A DNA stretch of 64,000 nt from Haemaphysalis longicornis (GCA_013339765.2 CM023449.1:109361849-109425848), one strand, 5' to 3'; shown: positions 22,640-33,183, numbered from the stretch's first letter. Translations and numbers: made by a program. Notes: generated from the letters alone by a model not told the origin.

Positions 22640-23629
22640 GGCTATGTCTGAAAGCTGCGAGCTATTCTGGCCAATGGCTTCAAGGAAGTGTCGTCCATAC
22701 CGTTAGGTAGACAGTCGTTGTACATGTGAGTTACGGAGTTCATATTCCCTGTCGGCGTATGTAGGCATGTTACTGCAGCCGTAAAGGTCATGAATTCTAG
22801 TGTAAGTGGGTAGCCCGGTAATGAGTAGTAGACTTTCTCTATTAAGTATTTCAAGGGTTTGTTGTTGCTTTTTAGTAATAGTGAAGTAACGGATAGGAGT
22901 ACATCACTCATGAAATGAGGAGGGTGTGATAGAGGCGTCTAAGGTCATGTTCTTTTAGGCCAGGCTGGTGTGTTGTGAAGTGCTTTATAAAGCGAAGGAT
23001 CCGTTTAATTGTTTGATTGTGTTAGTTACCCATGTTAGTGACCCATGTAGTCTGGCTGTCTCGATCATTGCGTAAGCCTAGTACCCTAAAAGATGATTTG
23101 GGAGAAATAGGCTGATTATTAGGCTTCAATGAGAACAGCTCGCGAGTTGGGTGCGTTCTGAACTGGGAGCCATTAAGTACCACAACGTACTTCGATTTTT
23201 CAGGTAAGGCCTGCATACCAACGTCGAGAAGGAAGTTTGTTCATTCTTGTTCCCCTACGGAGCCTTTGTTTGACCACAATGTTATATCGTCTGCGTAGAT
23301 AGTGAAGTGCAGATCAAGTATACTGGTGAGATATGTCAACAGGCGGGCCATTACTAAATGAAAAAGAGTACGAGACAAGACAGAAGCTTGTGGCACGCCA
23401 ATCCGATTAAGCGGACGGGGTGAAGTAATGTCTCCTATGGCAATATCATAGGTCCGATTGAATAAAAAAGACTAAATGAAATTCAAACCTGGCCTCTGAT
23501 TCCGAATTGTTCAGCGCTTTCAATTACAGATTTATGCGTGACAGTGTCAAACATCTTTTTAATGTCAATGCCTTCTACTGTTCTTGTTTGCACAGTACTA
23601 GTACGAAGAACAATGTGCTCGTGAAGGAG
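22640..23629 (-). pseudogene. Reverse transcriptase, 3' two-thirds, LINE copy C
   Basis: The minus strand shows RTVEGIDIKKMFD near 23560, the A box with lysine replaced at one place (usual form DLKKAFD). IGVPQASVLSRTLF near 23400 is the B box with alanine for glycine after Q, and LHFTIYADDITLW near 23300 is the catalytic C box with YADD intact. Downstream near 23200 a KYVVLNG-like stretch and RVLGLR fit the thumb region. It joins the 25685-25390 segment across the Penelope insert. Confidence 0.8.
23619..23629 (+). other. Left 11-bp target duplication of the Penelope-like element
   Basis: TCGTGAAGGAG, identical to 25390-25400. The two copies lie in the RT of LINE copy C and mark the two ends of the insert. 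Confidence 0.75.
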
Positions 23630-23687
23630 TTCAAGAGAGTGAATTGCTGGGCTAGTTGGTTCATAATGTTCTCATAATTGGTTCATA

Positions 23688-24340
23688 ATGTTGGAGAGGC
23701 TGGAAAAAGAAGTCCGGAGTAGCCCACAGGGTGTACTGCGAGTGTTTTTCACCGCGAAGACTCACAAGCCTGATCATCCCCTCAGGGCGATCGTCACAGA
23801 AGAAGGCTCCTGGCAGAAAGTAGTGTCTAGTTTCCTGAAAAAGTCCTTAGAAGTCCTGGTGCCTACAGACCCTTTTCTGCTGCAGAGCTCAATGAGCCTG
23901 GTTGAGTGCCTTCAACGCGGTTTTCCTGGTGCCAATGCAGCCTTTTCCGTGGACGTGGTGGACTTGTTTTATTCGGTGCCACATGACGAACTTTTCAGGG
24001 CAGTGCGCGAACTAATTGAGGCAACCGGTATTGTTTCATTCCAGAATGCGTGCGGCATCACTCTGGATTCTTTTCTGGAGCTTTTAAAAGTTTACTTGAT
24101 TTCAACGATTGTACAGCATGGCGAAAAGTTTTTTGTGCAAAACCGAGGGATTTGTATGGCTCTTGTGTCGCGCCTGTTCTCTGTAACATTTTTTAGCCAA
24201 GTTGGACTTGGCGCTACAGGTTGAACTTCGAGACACACGGGTGGTTAGGGTTTTTAGGTATGTGATGATTTTTTAGTACTTTTGAATTTAACTAAAACTG
24301 ACCAGCTCACGCTTGTGGCGGACCAGATTTTAACGGTTTT
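23688..24340 (+). pseudogene. PLE reverse transcriptase remnant
   Basis: The first frame (178 codons) reads TAKTHKPDHPLRAIV, then AAFSVDVVDLFYSVPHDEL, the PLE A box with its aspartates, then QNRGICMALVSRLFS, equivalent to the Q-x-x-G-x-x-M-G-x-P-x-A-P block with replacements. A frame change near 24185 follows. RVFRY at 24247-24261 leads into the catalytic YVDD (24259-24270), where one base has been lost so the box no longer reads through. In PLEs this RT is related to telomerase RT and copies the element at the nicked target. Confidence 0.85.
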
Positions 24341-24346
24341 TAGTAC

Positions 24347-24780
24347 ATGTTCCAAGAACCTGGATTTACAAAAGAAGTGCCTTGTGACAAGACCATTAGG
24401 TTCTTAGATTTAGAAATATCTTTTTTACCCGACCGACACGTGTGTTGGAAATATGCCCCTCGGTCTAAAAAGGCGCTTTTGCCGTATCATTCGGCGCACT
24501 CGAAGTTGGTAAAGCGCAGCATAGTAAATTTGTGTTTCATGAATGCTGTGAGAGAAAGCTGTCCGCATGTGATGCACCAAAGTCTGGCAGAACAGGTTGA
24601 CCGGTGTAAGGCGTCTGGGTTTCCCTCTCAGGTATTGCTGGAGGTGGGTGAAATCCTTGGGTAAGAAAATGAAGGAAAAACTTACTGCAAGGCCTGGTTG
24701 CCCAGCGGAAGAAGGGAGAAATAAGTTTGAAGTCATCCCTTACTTCCACAAGACTTCCCATGGGCTGAAAAAAGTGGCTC
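24347..24780 (+). pseudogene. PLE linker between RT and endonuclease
   Basis: IRFLDLEISF, then HVCWKYAPRSKKALLPYHS and AHSKLVKRSIV, are standard PLE thumb/linker words. FEVIPYFHKTSHGLKKVA near 24727-24780 follows in another frame. Continuity with both neighbours fixes the identity. Confidence 0.8.
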
Positions 24781-24786
24781 AAAAAT

Positions 24787-25227
24787 ATGGGTGTAAACAT
24801 GGTTTTCTCGGCTCCCCGCAAACTTTCTGGTCTGTGCCCCCAAATCTCGGGTGGGAAGAGGCAAGCTGACACTTGCAAAACTAACCACCAGACGAGGTTC
24901 ACCATGTGCGCAGTGGGGGTGGTTTATTCTATCCCATTGTCCTGTGGAAAAATATACATTGGGCAGACTGGCGGGTGCCTAAATGAACGCCTGAGGCAGC
25001 ACCGAGGTACCTTAGGCTCGGGCACGGGAAGCAATCTAGCTTTGCATGTAAAAGATTGCCAGGATTGTGCCCCACAGTTGCACCTCGCTAGCACTATCGG
25101 TCGTGGGAAAACGAGACGTGAGCGCGAACTGCTAGAAGCGTATTTTATAAGAAAGAATAAACTGAGTTGCGTTAGTGTTCCTTCGGTTGTTATCACAGAA
25201 AAGGAATTTGAATTCTTATCTTTTTAG
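24787..25227 (+). pseudogene. PLE GIY-YIG endonuclease domain
   Basis: A 146-codon frame. Residues 45-47 (VVY) and 57-59 (YIG), about 12 apart, are the two halves of the GIY-YIG signature at 24919-24963. LNERLRQH about seven residues later holds the catalytic arginine, and ERELLEAYFI holds the later glutamate. C30 with H34 and C41 just before fit the CCHH zinc motif typical of PLEs. The domain itself is intact from C30 to the stop at 25225-25227, but it has no working RT. It would nick target DNA at insertion. Confidence 0.88.
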
Positions 25228-25300
25228 TTCAGCTCTCCTCGTTGTTCAAAAGTGTGCGCGCGCGCAGGTTTTGGTGTATAAATGTGATGTGTTTCTGCCG

Positions 25301-25306
25301 AATAAA
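25301..25306 (+). terminator. AATAAA polyadenylation signal of the PLE
   Basis: AATAAA 74 bases after the endonuclease stop, within the PLE 3' untranslated region. Confidence 0.5.
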
Positions 25307-25389
25307 CCAGTTGTTAGTCCAGCGGTGTTGTGTGTGTGCCTCCTCCTCTTGTCCTGCGTTCTGCTCGCTGGTTTCCCCTTTTCTGAACA

Positions 25390-25400
25390 TCGTGAAGGAG
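25390..25400 (+). other. Right 11-bp target duplication of the Penelope-like element
   Basis: TCGTGAAGGAG, identical to 23619-23629; LINE copy C resumes directly after it. Confidence 0.75.
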
Positions 25401-25685
25401 CAGTAGAGCATCCTGGGCACTGGCATGTGGTCGGAAACCTATTTGAAAAGGGTGTAGTATGTCGTTCATTTGTATATAATGTTGTAACCGATACAAGAGC
25501 ATCCGTTCTATTGATTTACAGACAGTCGAGGTAAGTGATATTGGGCGTAACTTGGTAGGAGGTAGGTGGTTTGCCTGCCTTAGGGACAGTGACAGCAGAA
25601 TTGTTCCAATCGGGTGGTAGTGTGCCGTGTTCTTAAATATTAGGACCTCCCAATGTCTGTCCACGTCCATCCGTGTGCAGACCGC
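25390..25685 (-). pseudogene. Reverse transcriptase start, LINE copy C
   Basis: The minus strand near 25620-25560 reads WNNSAVTVPKAGKPPTSYQ in one frame. Another carries on with LRPISLTSTVCKSIERMLL, the first RT blocks, then HPFQIGFRPHASAQDALLLL down to the insertion point. With the Penelope insert and one 11-bp copy left out, this frame runs straight into the A-box frame at 23629 without a shift. At least one frame change is present before LRPIS. Confidence 0.82.
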
Positions 25686-25693
25686 CCAATGTT

Positions 25694-25791
25694 CTCCCCG
25701 ACCGAAATTTGATTTGAGCCGTGAGTTGAAGTTACATTTACGGATTAATTAAGGTGTAACTCACCTCTCAAATCGAATGACGGTCGGGGAG
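25694..25791. repeat. Imperfect hairpin, ~40-bp arms, 20-base loop
   Basis: The left arm 25694-25735 begins CTCCCCGACCG and holds GATTTGAG, GTGAGTT and GTTAC. The right arm 25756-25791 is its imperfect reverse complement. The loop is A/T-rich. It abuts the 5' end of LINE copy C. It may be a short foldback or MITE; no target duplication is visible. Confidence 0.7.
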
Positions 25792-28700
25792 CAAATTGGA
25801 TGTCATTCGGGGCGCAACCTGGGTGCCATTTCGCGTCCCCGTACTCCGCACCCTCACCATCATCCACGGAGTGGAGGTGTTGCCATTTTTTTCACGCTCT
25901 TGCTGCGCGCTCCGGTAGCCTCTTTTTATTGTCCTCCACCACCTTGTCACATGCCCCTCAGAAAACAGATTGGCTTTTTGAACATTTTTTTAATATTGCT
26001 TTATCTGTTTAGTTATTTTCTTTAAACAGATATGAAACAGCCAGATCAGGATGAAAGAGCAAAGAATAGAAGGAAACTGACACCGCCACCCAAATGACAT
26101 CCAAGTGTCTCTGAATGTTTGATGTAGTGCGTGACGTAATCTGCGCCTGATAAGGTTACCACGTTCGCCGCGCTAGAAACATGAATGGCTAGAAACGCCA
26201 TTTGAAACATGAATTGGGCCTGAAGGCTATACCTGCCATCACTGGCAGGTGTATTCGGGGCGGATTAGATGCATTAGAAACATTTTCGGCATCGAGAGAG
26301 TAAAAATAAAAGCGTGTGTTTGTGCGAGTCTGTCTGGGTATGCACGGGTCTTTAATAGGAATTGCCACGATCACTGCTAAGAGAACTATTTTTTTCTGGT
26401 ACGTTTAACCAAAATTCAGTGATTCATCAATGGAGTGTTCTAATCCGGCCGTAATGGTAATTTATGCTTAATAATTGATACCGCAAGGACCTTAAATGTT
26501 CAAGCAATGAGAGTCATGGAGCTGTAGCAATGTTGCTTATAAGCAAAAAGTACCACCAGCTTTTTCCCAAATTCGATGGCGCTGGTTCAATTGACCTTGT
26601 TCCCGATCTGATGGGGTGTTATGACAGGACTAGGCCAGAAGTAAAAGAATGCACACGCTTCACCACGCCGTTGATTACACCAATGCCCGACTATTGGCTC
26701 CTTTGTGCTTGACTACGTGTTCGATATCAGCTCTTTCTGTTTACTTTATTCAGGGGCACAATTTTCTGCAACAAACATATTGCTACAAGTACAGCTGTCA
26801 TCGTTTCTGCGTAGCATGATTTATTTTCTGAATAAAAACCTTCCTTTCCAAGGGGCTCTCTTTAAACTTGTTCAAAAATCTAAATAAAAATATTACAAAG
26901 CAGCACACTTTCAAATCTAGACAAATAGCTTAAGTGAGAACTTCTCGCAAAGGTTTTAAAGACCTTTCGAAAAATAGGCACCCTTTTCCTTTCGGATAGG
27001 GTGTGCATAGTAGTCTGTGCTTTCAACAGAATAACATTTCAATATCTCCATACAGCACCCCTTCTGTGTACTTTAATTTCAGTGACCTTGCGCTTTACTT
27101 CCAAATGTATATTTCTTGTTCATTCGCCATTGCATCTTGCACAGGGACACGAACAGGAAGTCGTTATTATTGAAATTTTCTTGGCTGTTTTTTGGTGAAG
27201 TGGTGCATAGGAAGTTCAGCTGCAGGACGAACTCAAAGTATTCCCGGACTGAGTTTTTTGCGAACAAGTATGAAAGTAATTATTCTCTTCGTCGTTAAAG
27301 CTATAAGAATGACAGGCATAGATATGTAGCCCCTAGAACATCGCTAATGATGACCACCCTTTTTCATTCTTCCCAACAAGGAAGCTGCGTGGGCCGTTTT
27401 GTTCGACACCGTTTCAAACATAATGGTTCGTCCGTCGTTCCAAGACGATCATCGACTGCGCTACCACACATTGTCCGAGTCCGGAATGTTCCACCGGGGC
27501 CTGTTTTAATGGTGTGCAGTACTTAAGCTCTACTCATTTCTTCACTGATTGTTTAACGAGTAAAGGTCGTACGAAAGCTATTAGAGCAGCTGAAACTCAA
27601 GTGTTAGGAGTGCATTCCTTTCCTTTATCATGCACTGGTTTCATTTCTTCCCTTTCTCTGAGCCGTAGCTCTACTTCCTATTCTTGCCACAATTAGGGCG
27701 TTAAGCTTGCACTGCGCCGTAATGACTACAATCCTACGGAGGGTTTTTTTATCTCTTTCCCCAGGCTTCGGAGACACGACGTTAACTAAAACGTTTCCGA
27801 ATTACTCTACCAGCGTTATACTAATGGGTGTCTGAAGGAAATATGAAGCGAGATCGCAAAAGCACCCTTAGAAGTTCGCGGTTGTTCGTGATGTTCATAC
27901 TCAAGCATAGAAACAAGCCATGCGAATGTTTTCGTACCTAAAATTTCATCGGAACACATTGTTAAAGTTGGATTTTGTTCTTTTGTACTTCGGTGTGTTA
28001 ACAGAACTCAAGTTAGGTTTTTACTTGTGTCTTAACGAACACCAAAAGCACTGCAACGCCAGCTGTGAACTCAGCAAAGTACATGTACCTCAGTCCAGTT
28101 GCCCGATGCTCGTATGGCGCGTTTGCTGTCTTCTGGCGATTCGCAAGAGCTCCACCAAATGTTGCATGACAGCTGGGTCACTTGTGCTCGCAAAATGTGG
28201 TGCTGCTGGTTGGGCGTTTATTCGTTACAAGTGCCCCTCCAGTGAAGTGGTCATCCCCCTCCCTAACCCTCAATAGCGATCGCTGAAAATTATTCATTGG
28301 CGAAAGCGGAAGGCATTCCATACTAACGAACTTTCGTTTTACATGTTACCTGCCCCAAAAAAGGTATCAACTAATAAAATAATGCATGAACTTGATTTGT
28401 AGTATAGGTGCGCACTTGCTGCCATTATCACTGATATGCATGCTTGCACAAAAAATTATAGCAAGGAAATTGTGCGGTTTACTAACACCGCAGCCATCAT
28501 CAGCTGACAAACTAAAGTAACTAACGACGTTAGACGGTGCACCACCACGGGCGGTATGTGGCAAGCAAAGCAACATTCTCGCGGATGCAGTTCGACACGT
28601 ACGTTGGAGCAATGTCTCGCTAGAGTAACACATGTATCCTAGTCTCGTAGGTATTCAAAAGCCATGAATGCTGATTACCTAGACAAGAGCTAAAAGTGTG

Positions 28701-29741
28701 TACCAAGACTAGAGTAACAAGGTAAGCGAAAATATCCACAAAATCTTTTTGAGCATAAGAAAAATAAACCCTAGGAAAAATGTAGTTTCCGCAAGAGATC
28801 TCAACTTATAAGCGCCCGCGTATGTGTAGGCTTAGTGGATACGTTTCAAAAGGATTGATGCACTTCAAGACCGGGTGTTGCGACCAGCGTGACCCATGAT
28901 TCAGATACGCGATATTCTTTACTTTTGGCATTTAAGGACTGCATTTCAGGGAATTTATTCGCACGGAATAAAAATCACATTGGGCAGACGGATTAAAGGC
29001 GGAGCCATGGGTCTCTTTCAGGTATGCGGTAGGATTTGTGGTTTAAGTTTAGGAATCTACGTGTGTAATCTAAGCAAGTGATCTTAAAGATGTTTAGTGG
29101 AGGGGTTCAATGTGCTCTAATACGTGCACTAAATGAGGCATTTTAGTGCGCTTTTTAAGAGGTGCAAAACATGCACACTTGAAGCGCACTAAAAATTACA
29201 CACAATGTAACTATTTCACATCGCTTGTCTGTTTACTGAAACATTTTATATAATCAGAATGCTAGGCGAGCAATGTTTTTTATAACATATTGTTTAGGAG
29301 ACGCCTTATCTGATGTCTACTATATTTATTTTATAGTGAAATCTCTATTAGTGCTGTGTTTATGCTACTTAGGAGGTGTTTTTTATGTCTCCGGCTAAAA
29401 AGCGGGCATTTCTCATAGTCTATATAGCGCTTGCTCTTAGAGGGTCTCCAGTATTGCTTTCCACTCTTAGAATATTGTAAACGTATTACCTGCATGGTGC
29501 GATAGTAGCGTTGTTGCTGAGGGCGTAGATAAATGTTCCCCGTGTGGTACAAAAGCCATGTATTGAAGTAGGTAAATAAAGGTATGGAAGGGTAATCGTA
29601 GAGTTATGCCTAATATAGTTCCGTTTCGATGATCCAATCAACTTTTGAGCACAAGAAGAAGGCCGTTTTTGGTGATATTTTTTACAGAATTACAGGATCG
29701 GGTCCCATAATGTATAAACATGAACAAGAAGCAAGGGCGAT
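25792..29741. other. Non-coding stretch, nothing recognised
   Basis: About 4 kb, mostly AT-rich, without a recognised motif. The longest frame (118 codons, plus strand, 27920-28276) is cysteine-rich near its middle but has no clear signal peptide or domain and looks like chance. Confidence 0.45.
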
Positions 29742-29746
29742 ATACT

Positions 29747-29865
29747 TGCTGCGAAAAGGAAGAAGACCGTTTGCCAAAGTACAGGTCATCATGATGAGCT
29801 AGTAGAGAAGGAAGATTAAACGGGTGTTCTTAGCAGAGCGATGATGCGGGTTCAGTTCTTCAACA
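29747..29865 (+). repeat. Left LTR of the short LTR element
   Basis: 119 bp, TG...CA. It differs from the right copy at scattered bases and small gaps, so the element is not recent. Confidence 0.78.
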
Positions 29866-29869
29866 CGTT

Positions 29870-29889
29870 TGGAGCCGTGAAACCCGGGA
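29870..29889 (+). promoter_or_regulatory. Primer-binding site of the short LTR element
   Basis: TGGAGCCGTGAAACC starts four bases after the left LTR; TGG complements a tRNA CCA end. Confidence 0.6.
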
Positions 29890-30003
29890 GGAACGGACTA
29901 GTGGAAACCAGATGACGGCGTGGAGCGACTTCGAGGCACTATAGGCAAGGCAAACTGTTTGATGTCCTGATCCCGTGGGCGTAGCCCCCGAACAGCGCCC
30001 ACT

Positions 30004-31052
30004 ATGGCTGGCTGCTCGACGCACCGCACTGACTACTTGGAACCCGGAAGTGTCCAGCAGCAGCACCGTATCCAGGACACCCTCCCTGTGGACATTCATT
30101 CTACTGAGGGCAGGGAGGACGTGAGTGAACTGAAGCGACTGAGGAATACTCTCCCGGCAAGGATATCAGAACTCGTCAGAACAACAGACAACCTTGTGGA
30201 ATCACCGACACCTAGAATAAGTACGCTTTAATACTCCTCGAATATCTTACCGAAGTGCAGTACGAGATAAATCATCTTCACAGATAGATACGTGATCTCC
30301 TAAATGTCGAAGATTACGAAACAGATTACGAAGAGTTTGACAAATACTTATACATAATTTTCAGTGCGAAGGGTCTGCTTAATGACAAGATATCAAAGAT
30401 GAGCTTGATCCGGAAAGAGATAACCACGCAGCATGTCACGAAGAACAATCTTTCACGGAGGCCTTCGGTAACCACTCACGTCCCACCCGTCCTAGCATCA
30501 CGGAGCTCCTTGGTCACCTCTACAGCTGCACGTAATAAGTTATCTGAGGGAGCAGACCCATCACTCATAACGAATGCAAAAACGGCGGAAACGATCCCAC
30601 TGCCCGCAGGTGACTGGAGCGCGTCCAGAAATTCTACGCTGTGGTCACGGATACACTGCGCTAAGAGTGAAGAACTCTCAGCACAACCTACTGAGTACGT
30701 TCCCTATAATCAGAAGCCCATTGTTTCAATTCCTCTGACCATGAATAGTCATGCCATAAGCTCTGACATAAACCGACGGAAGGGACATAGACGGAAGGGA
30801 CATAGACAGAAAAAGAAGGCAAAACAAAACACGAATCCCACAGTTTCTGGACATTCGCCTAAACTACGATCCCATTCCGTTTGGCAGAGTGGAACTAGTT
30901 CCTCTACATTCACAAGGCGGTTCATACATGAGAGGTTCGGTCGAGACAACAGCAATTCCTACCAAGACGATGTGAGAGATGAGGCGAGACAGCCTGAACT
31001 TCCTTCCCTGCAGTACAACAGAGAGCTTTTGTACCACCATCACCGATTCTAA
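30004..31052 (+). pseudogene. Gag-like reading frames of the short LTR element
   Basis: The frame 30004-30231 includes LKRLRNTLPARISELV. A shifted frame (30234-30400) reads EYLTEVQYEINHL, then a stop, then DLLNVEDYETDYEEFDKYL. A third frame, 30399-31052, continues for 217 codons. Helical heads with an ...EDYExDYEEFDKY... segment resemble the start of BEL/Pao Gag. The 217-codon part is rich in S, T and R, with a basic run near residues 125-143 that contains an exact 15-base tandem repeat. No zinc knuckle, protease or RT is visible. At least one stop and two shifts break it. Confidence 0.5.
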
Positions 31053-31246
31053 CGAAGATCGTCATTAGAAAGCAGCATCAGACGTCAAAGCACCGATGGA
31101 AAAATAAGCTGCTGACGAACGGTGACCTAACGGCTAGACGGATATGAACCAGGCTACTGAACTGAATAGAATTTTATTTTTCTGGCATGTTCTTTCTCCT
31201 CCAGTCTTTTTTATTCGCAGATGCATCACTACCGCAGGCGGGAAGA

Positions 31247-31360
31247 TGTTGCGAAAAGGACGAAGACGGCGTGCCAGTACCGATCATCATCATGAGCTAG
31301 TGGAACAAGAATAAACGGGGGTTCTCAGCAGAGCCATGACGCGGGTCTAGTTCCTCAACA
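31247..31360 (+). repeat. Right LTR of the short LTR element
   Basis: 114 bp, TG...CA, with AATAAA at 31310-31315, a plausible polyadenylation signal within the LTR. Confidence 0.78.
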
Positions 31361-31365
31361 ATACC

Positions 31366-31994
31366 AACGAATCCCTGAGGGGTTTCCTGCTTAATGCCAC
31401 CCAGTTTCTCTTAACTATTCTGGTGGTAGTAGACCATGTTGAAGTAGTCCAAAAAACGTCTTAGTTGGACGCTAAATCATTAAGAAGTCGATGTTATCAA
31501 CATCCCTACATCCATTCCATTGACGGTTGGCGAAAAAAGAAGTGGATTGACACTGAGAATAAAATTTTAGTATTGTTCGGAACAGGGCAGCATAACGCTG
31601 ACTGAGCTTGATCAAGCTAACAAACAAGAAAGACTTCACGTGCTTATCAAGACTTGCAATCGATATATATTGTAGTGGCTAAAAAGAAAAAGGTAGTTTG
31701 ATAAACTTTACGCAATTTATTCAGGTTGCACACATGTTTTCTCCTCAATATCGCGCTGAATCTTTCGTTCCGGAGAACAATAAATTCAGTATGTATATTT
31801 GAAGTGGATGTTCTGAAGGTCCTCAGTTGAATAACGGTCACAACCGGGAGCACGGCGTTGGAAGAAAAAATCATTCACGCACGCCGGAACGGTTACGTTA
31901 CTGGCAAATTTTTGTGTGGCAAAAATTCTATGCATTCAACTGCAAGCTGTCATGTACAAAAACCAAGTTAGCGCCACCCGTGATACTGCTCCCA
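31366..31994. other. Non-coding stretch, nothing recognised
   Basis: No motif seen. It ends at a GA-rich run (32008-32032) that is probably the 3' tail of the minus-strand LINE to the right. Confidence 0.45.
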
Positions 31995-32324
31995 ACTCTG
32001 TAGGACGCCCAGAGAGAGGGAGAGAGAGAGAAAGAAAATTCTTTAATGACAACTAAGAGGTCAGGCCTGCATGATGCTGGAATTGCTAGTTCAGATGGTT
32101 GGTGAACATATAATAAGGGTAAATGCTAACATGAATAATATAAACACGAAATACAAAAACGAAAGAAAATCCACCAGTCGGGTCCAAAGTCTTTTAAAAT
32201 CCCTCACCGCACTGTCTTCGCTGTTCTTTGGGCCGAAAAAGTCATTCATGCTGAGAGTTCTCGCCATGAACTTCTCGCCATGAACTTCTCACTATGAGAG
32301 TTGTCGCCATGAACTAGCAAACTT

Positions 32325-32420
32325 CGCGCTGTCATTCGCGCCGAGTTGAAGCGTGGACAAACACAGAACAGGTGTTCATGTCTTCGTACAGCGCAAAGGG
32401 GACACAGAGGTGATGCCACC
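32325..32420 (-). pseudogene. C-terminal zinc knuckle of LINE copy D
   Basis: The minus strand reads SPLCPLCAVRRHEHLFCVCPRF, giving C-x2-C, then H-x4-C: the terminal knuckle found after RNase H in many I/R1-type elements. It probably binds nucleic acid at the target. The reading continues with ARMTARSL and then decays. Confidence 0.75.
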
Positions 32421-32915
32421 AGACTGATCTTGTTAATAAAGCTTTTGGTACAAGCTACTTTGTGGCGCAGGTGATGAGTACCACACTATGTTTGCCTGGA
32501 CACACCATAAGATATACGAAACGTACACTGCTGGTCGTACTGCAGGTCCGGGTTCCGCCAGTTCTGCAATTGTATGCGCCATCTGAGAGTTGTGGCTTTT
32601 CCGTTGACATACTACTTGGACAACGGGGGCTGTGCTGTTGAGCTCGTGGAATGCCCCTCTCGCGCGAGAAGATCAAATATCCCGTTGCCCGTGATGCAAG
32701 AGTGCCCTGGCAACCACTGCAATGAAATCGTGTTCCCGCTGCGCAGTGCCTCTGTGTGTCTGACTGATTTCTTGAATCAGTTGGCCTTGATTACTGCTTC
32801 GCTTTAGAAGCGCTTGTAGGGTAGATAGGGAGTCCACGAAAACTACCCAGGGGTTTGGAGGGCAGTCCTTGACAGTCTGCAGCACAGCCCTTACTGCCGC
32901 CAGCTCAGTTTTTGT

Positions 32916-32929
32916 AGCCGATGTCTTGT
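32916..32929 (+). other. Left 14-bp target duplication of the SINE
   Basis: AGCCGATGTCTTGT, identical to 33170-33183. Confidence 0.9.
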
Positions 32930-33169
32930 ACCCGCCGCGGTGGCTCAGTGGCTAAGGCGTTGCGCTGCTGAGCACGAGGTCGCGGGTTCGATTCCCTGCC
33001 GCGGCGGCCGCTTTTCTGACGGAGGCGAAAAGCAAAAACGCCCGTGTGTACGAGATGTCGGCGCACGATAAAGATCCCCAGGTGGTCAAAATTAATCTGG
33101 AGCCCTCCACTACGGCGCGCCATATCGCCTACGTTGCGTCGGCGCGTTAAACCCTACAAACAATCAATC
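32930..33169 (+). mobile_element. tRNA-derived SINE (Ruka-like), plus strand
   Basis: The tRNA head has an A box TGGCTCAGTGG at 32941-32951 and a perfect B box GGTTCGATTCC at 32985-32995, 33 bases apart, as an internal pol III promoter. The body follows (AAGCAAAAACGCCCGTGTG, GATAAAGATCCCCAGGTGG) and the 3' end is CAATCAATC after GTTAAACCC. Perfect 14-bp target duplications flank it. The sequence strongly resembles the tick SINE Ruka (tRNA-Ser-like). The intact promoter boxes and exact duplications suggest it is the youngest insertion in the window. Confidence 0.9.
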
Positions 33170-33183
33170 AGCCGATGTCTTGT
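33170..33183 (+). other. Right 14-bp target duplication of the SINE
   Basis: AGCCGATGTCTTGT, identical to 32916-32929; LINE copy D resumes after it. Confidence 0.9.

Larger units (their letters stand above)
23630..25389 (+). mobile_element. Penelope-like element (PLE) with GIY-YIG endonuclease
   Basis: Plus strand, about 1.76 kb, opposite to the LINE it sits in. It carries a truncated RT (23688-24330), a linker (24347-24780) and a GIY-YIG endonuclease (24787-25227), the order unique to endonuclease-bearing PLEs. It is 5'-truncated or internally deleted: RT begins at FFTAKTHKPDHPLRAIV, so its N-terminus is missing. A leader of about 55 bases with a repeated GGTTCATAATGTT precedes the RT. AATAAA lies at 25301-25306. 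Frame changes near 24180, 24260 and 24780 make it inactive. Confidence 0.88.
21915..25685 (-). mobile_element. I-clade-like LINE, copy C, minus strand, split by a Penelope-like element
   Basis: The minus strand reads from RT start (about 25685) to the tail after RNase H (about 21920). The part 25685-25390 holds the first RT blocks; then an insert of about 1.8 kb; then 23629-22640 holds the rest of the RT and 22430-21990 the RNase H. The 5' part of the element (ORF1 and endonuclease) is missing. It breaks off next to a hairpin at 25694-25791. Many frame changes mean it is dead. RNase H and motif wording place it near copy A in clade, though it is not obviously the same family. Confidence 0.8.
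29742..31365 (+). mobile_element. Short non-autonomous LTR retrotransposon, BEL/Pao-like, ~115-bp LTRs
   Basis: Direct repeats at 29747-29865 and 31247-31360 both start TG, hold TGCGAAAAGGA, GAGCTAGT and AGCAGAG in the same order, and end CAACA. The flanks are ATACT (29742-29746) and ATACC (31361-31365), a 5-bp target duplication with one change. TGGAGCCGTGAAACC at 29870 is a primer-binding site; a purine-rich GGCGGGAAGA precedes the right LTR. The 1.38-kb interior encodes only Gag-like sequence and a basic tail. BEL/Pao is suggested by the 5-bp duplication and the Gag head. Confidence 0.78.

Noticed and set aside
32905..33123. Minus-strand 72-codon frame that looks like a small conserved protein
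   Set aside because: It is the antisense of the SINE body and tRNA head. The same apparent protein appears at 58854-59144 in the second SINE copy. Such frames recur wherever the SINE does and are not genes.
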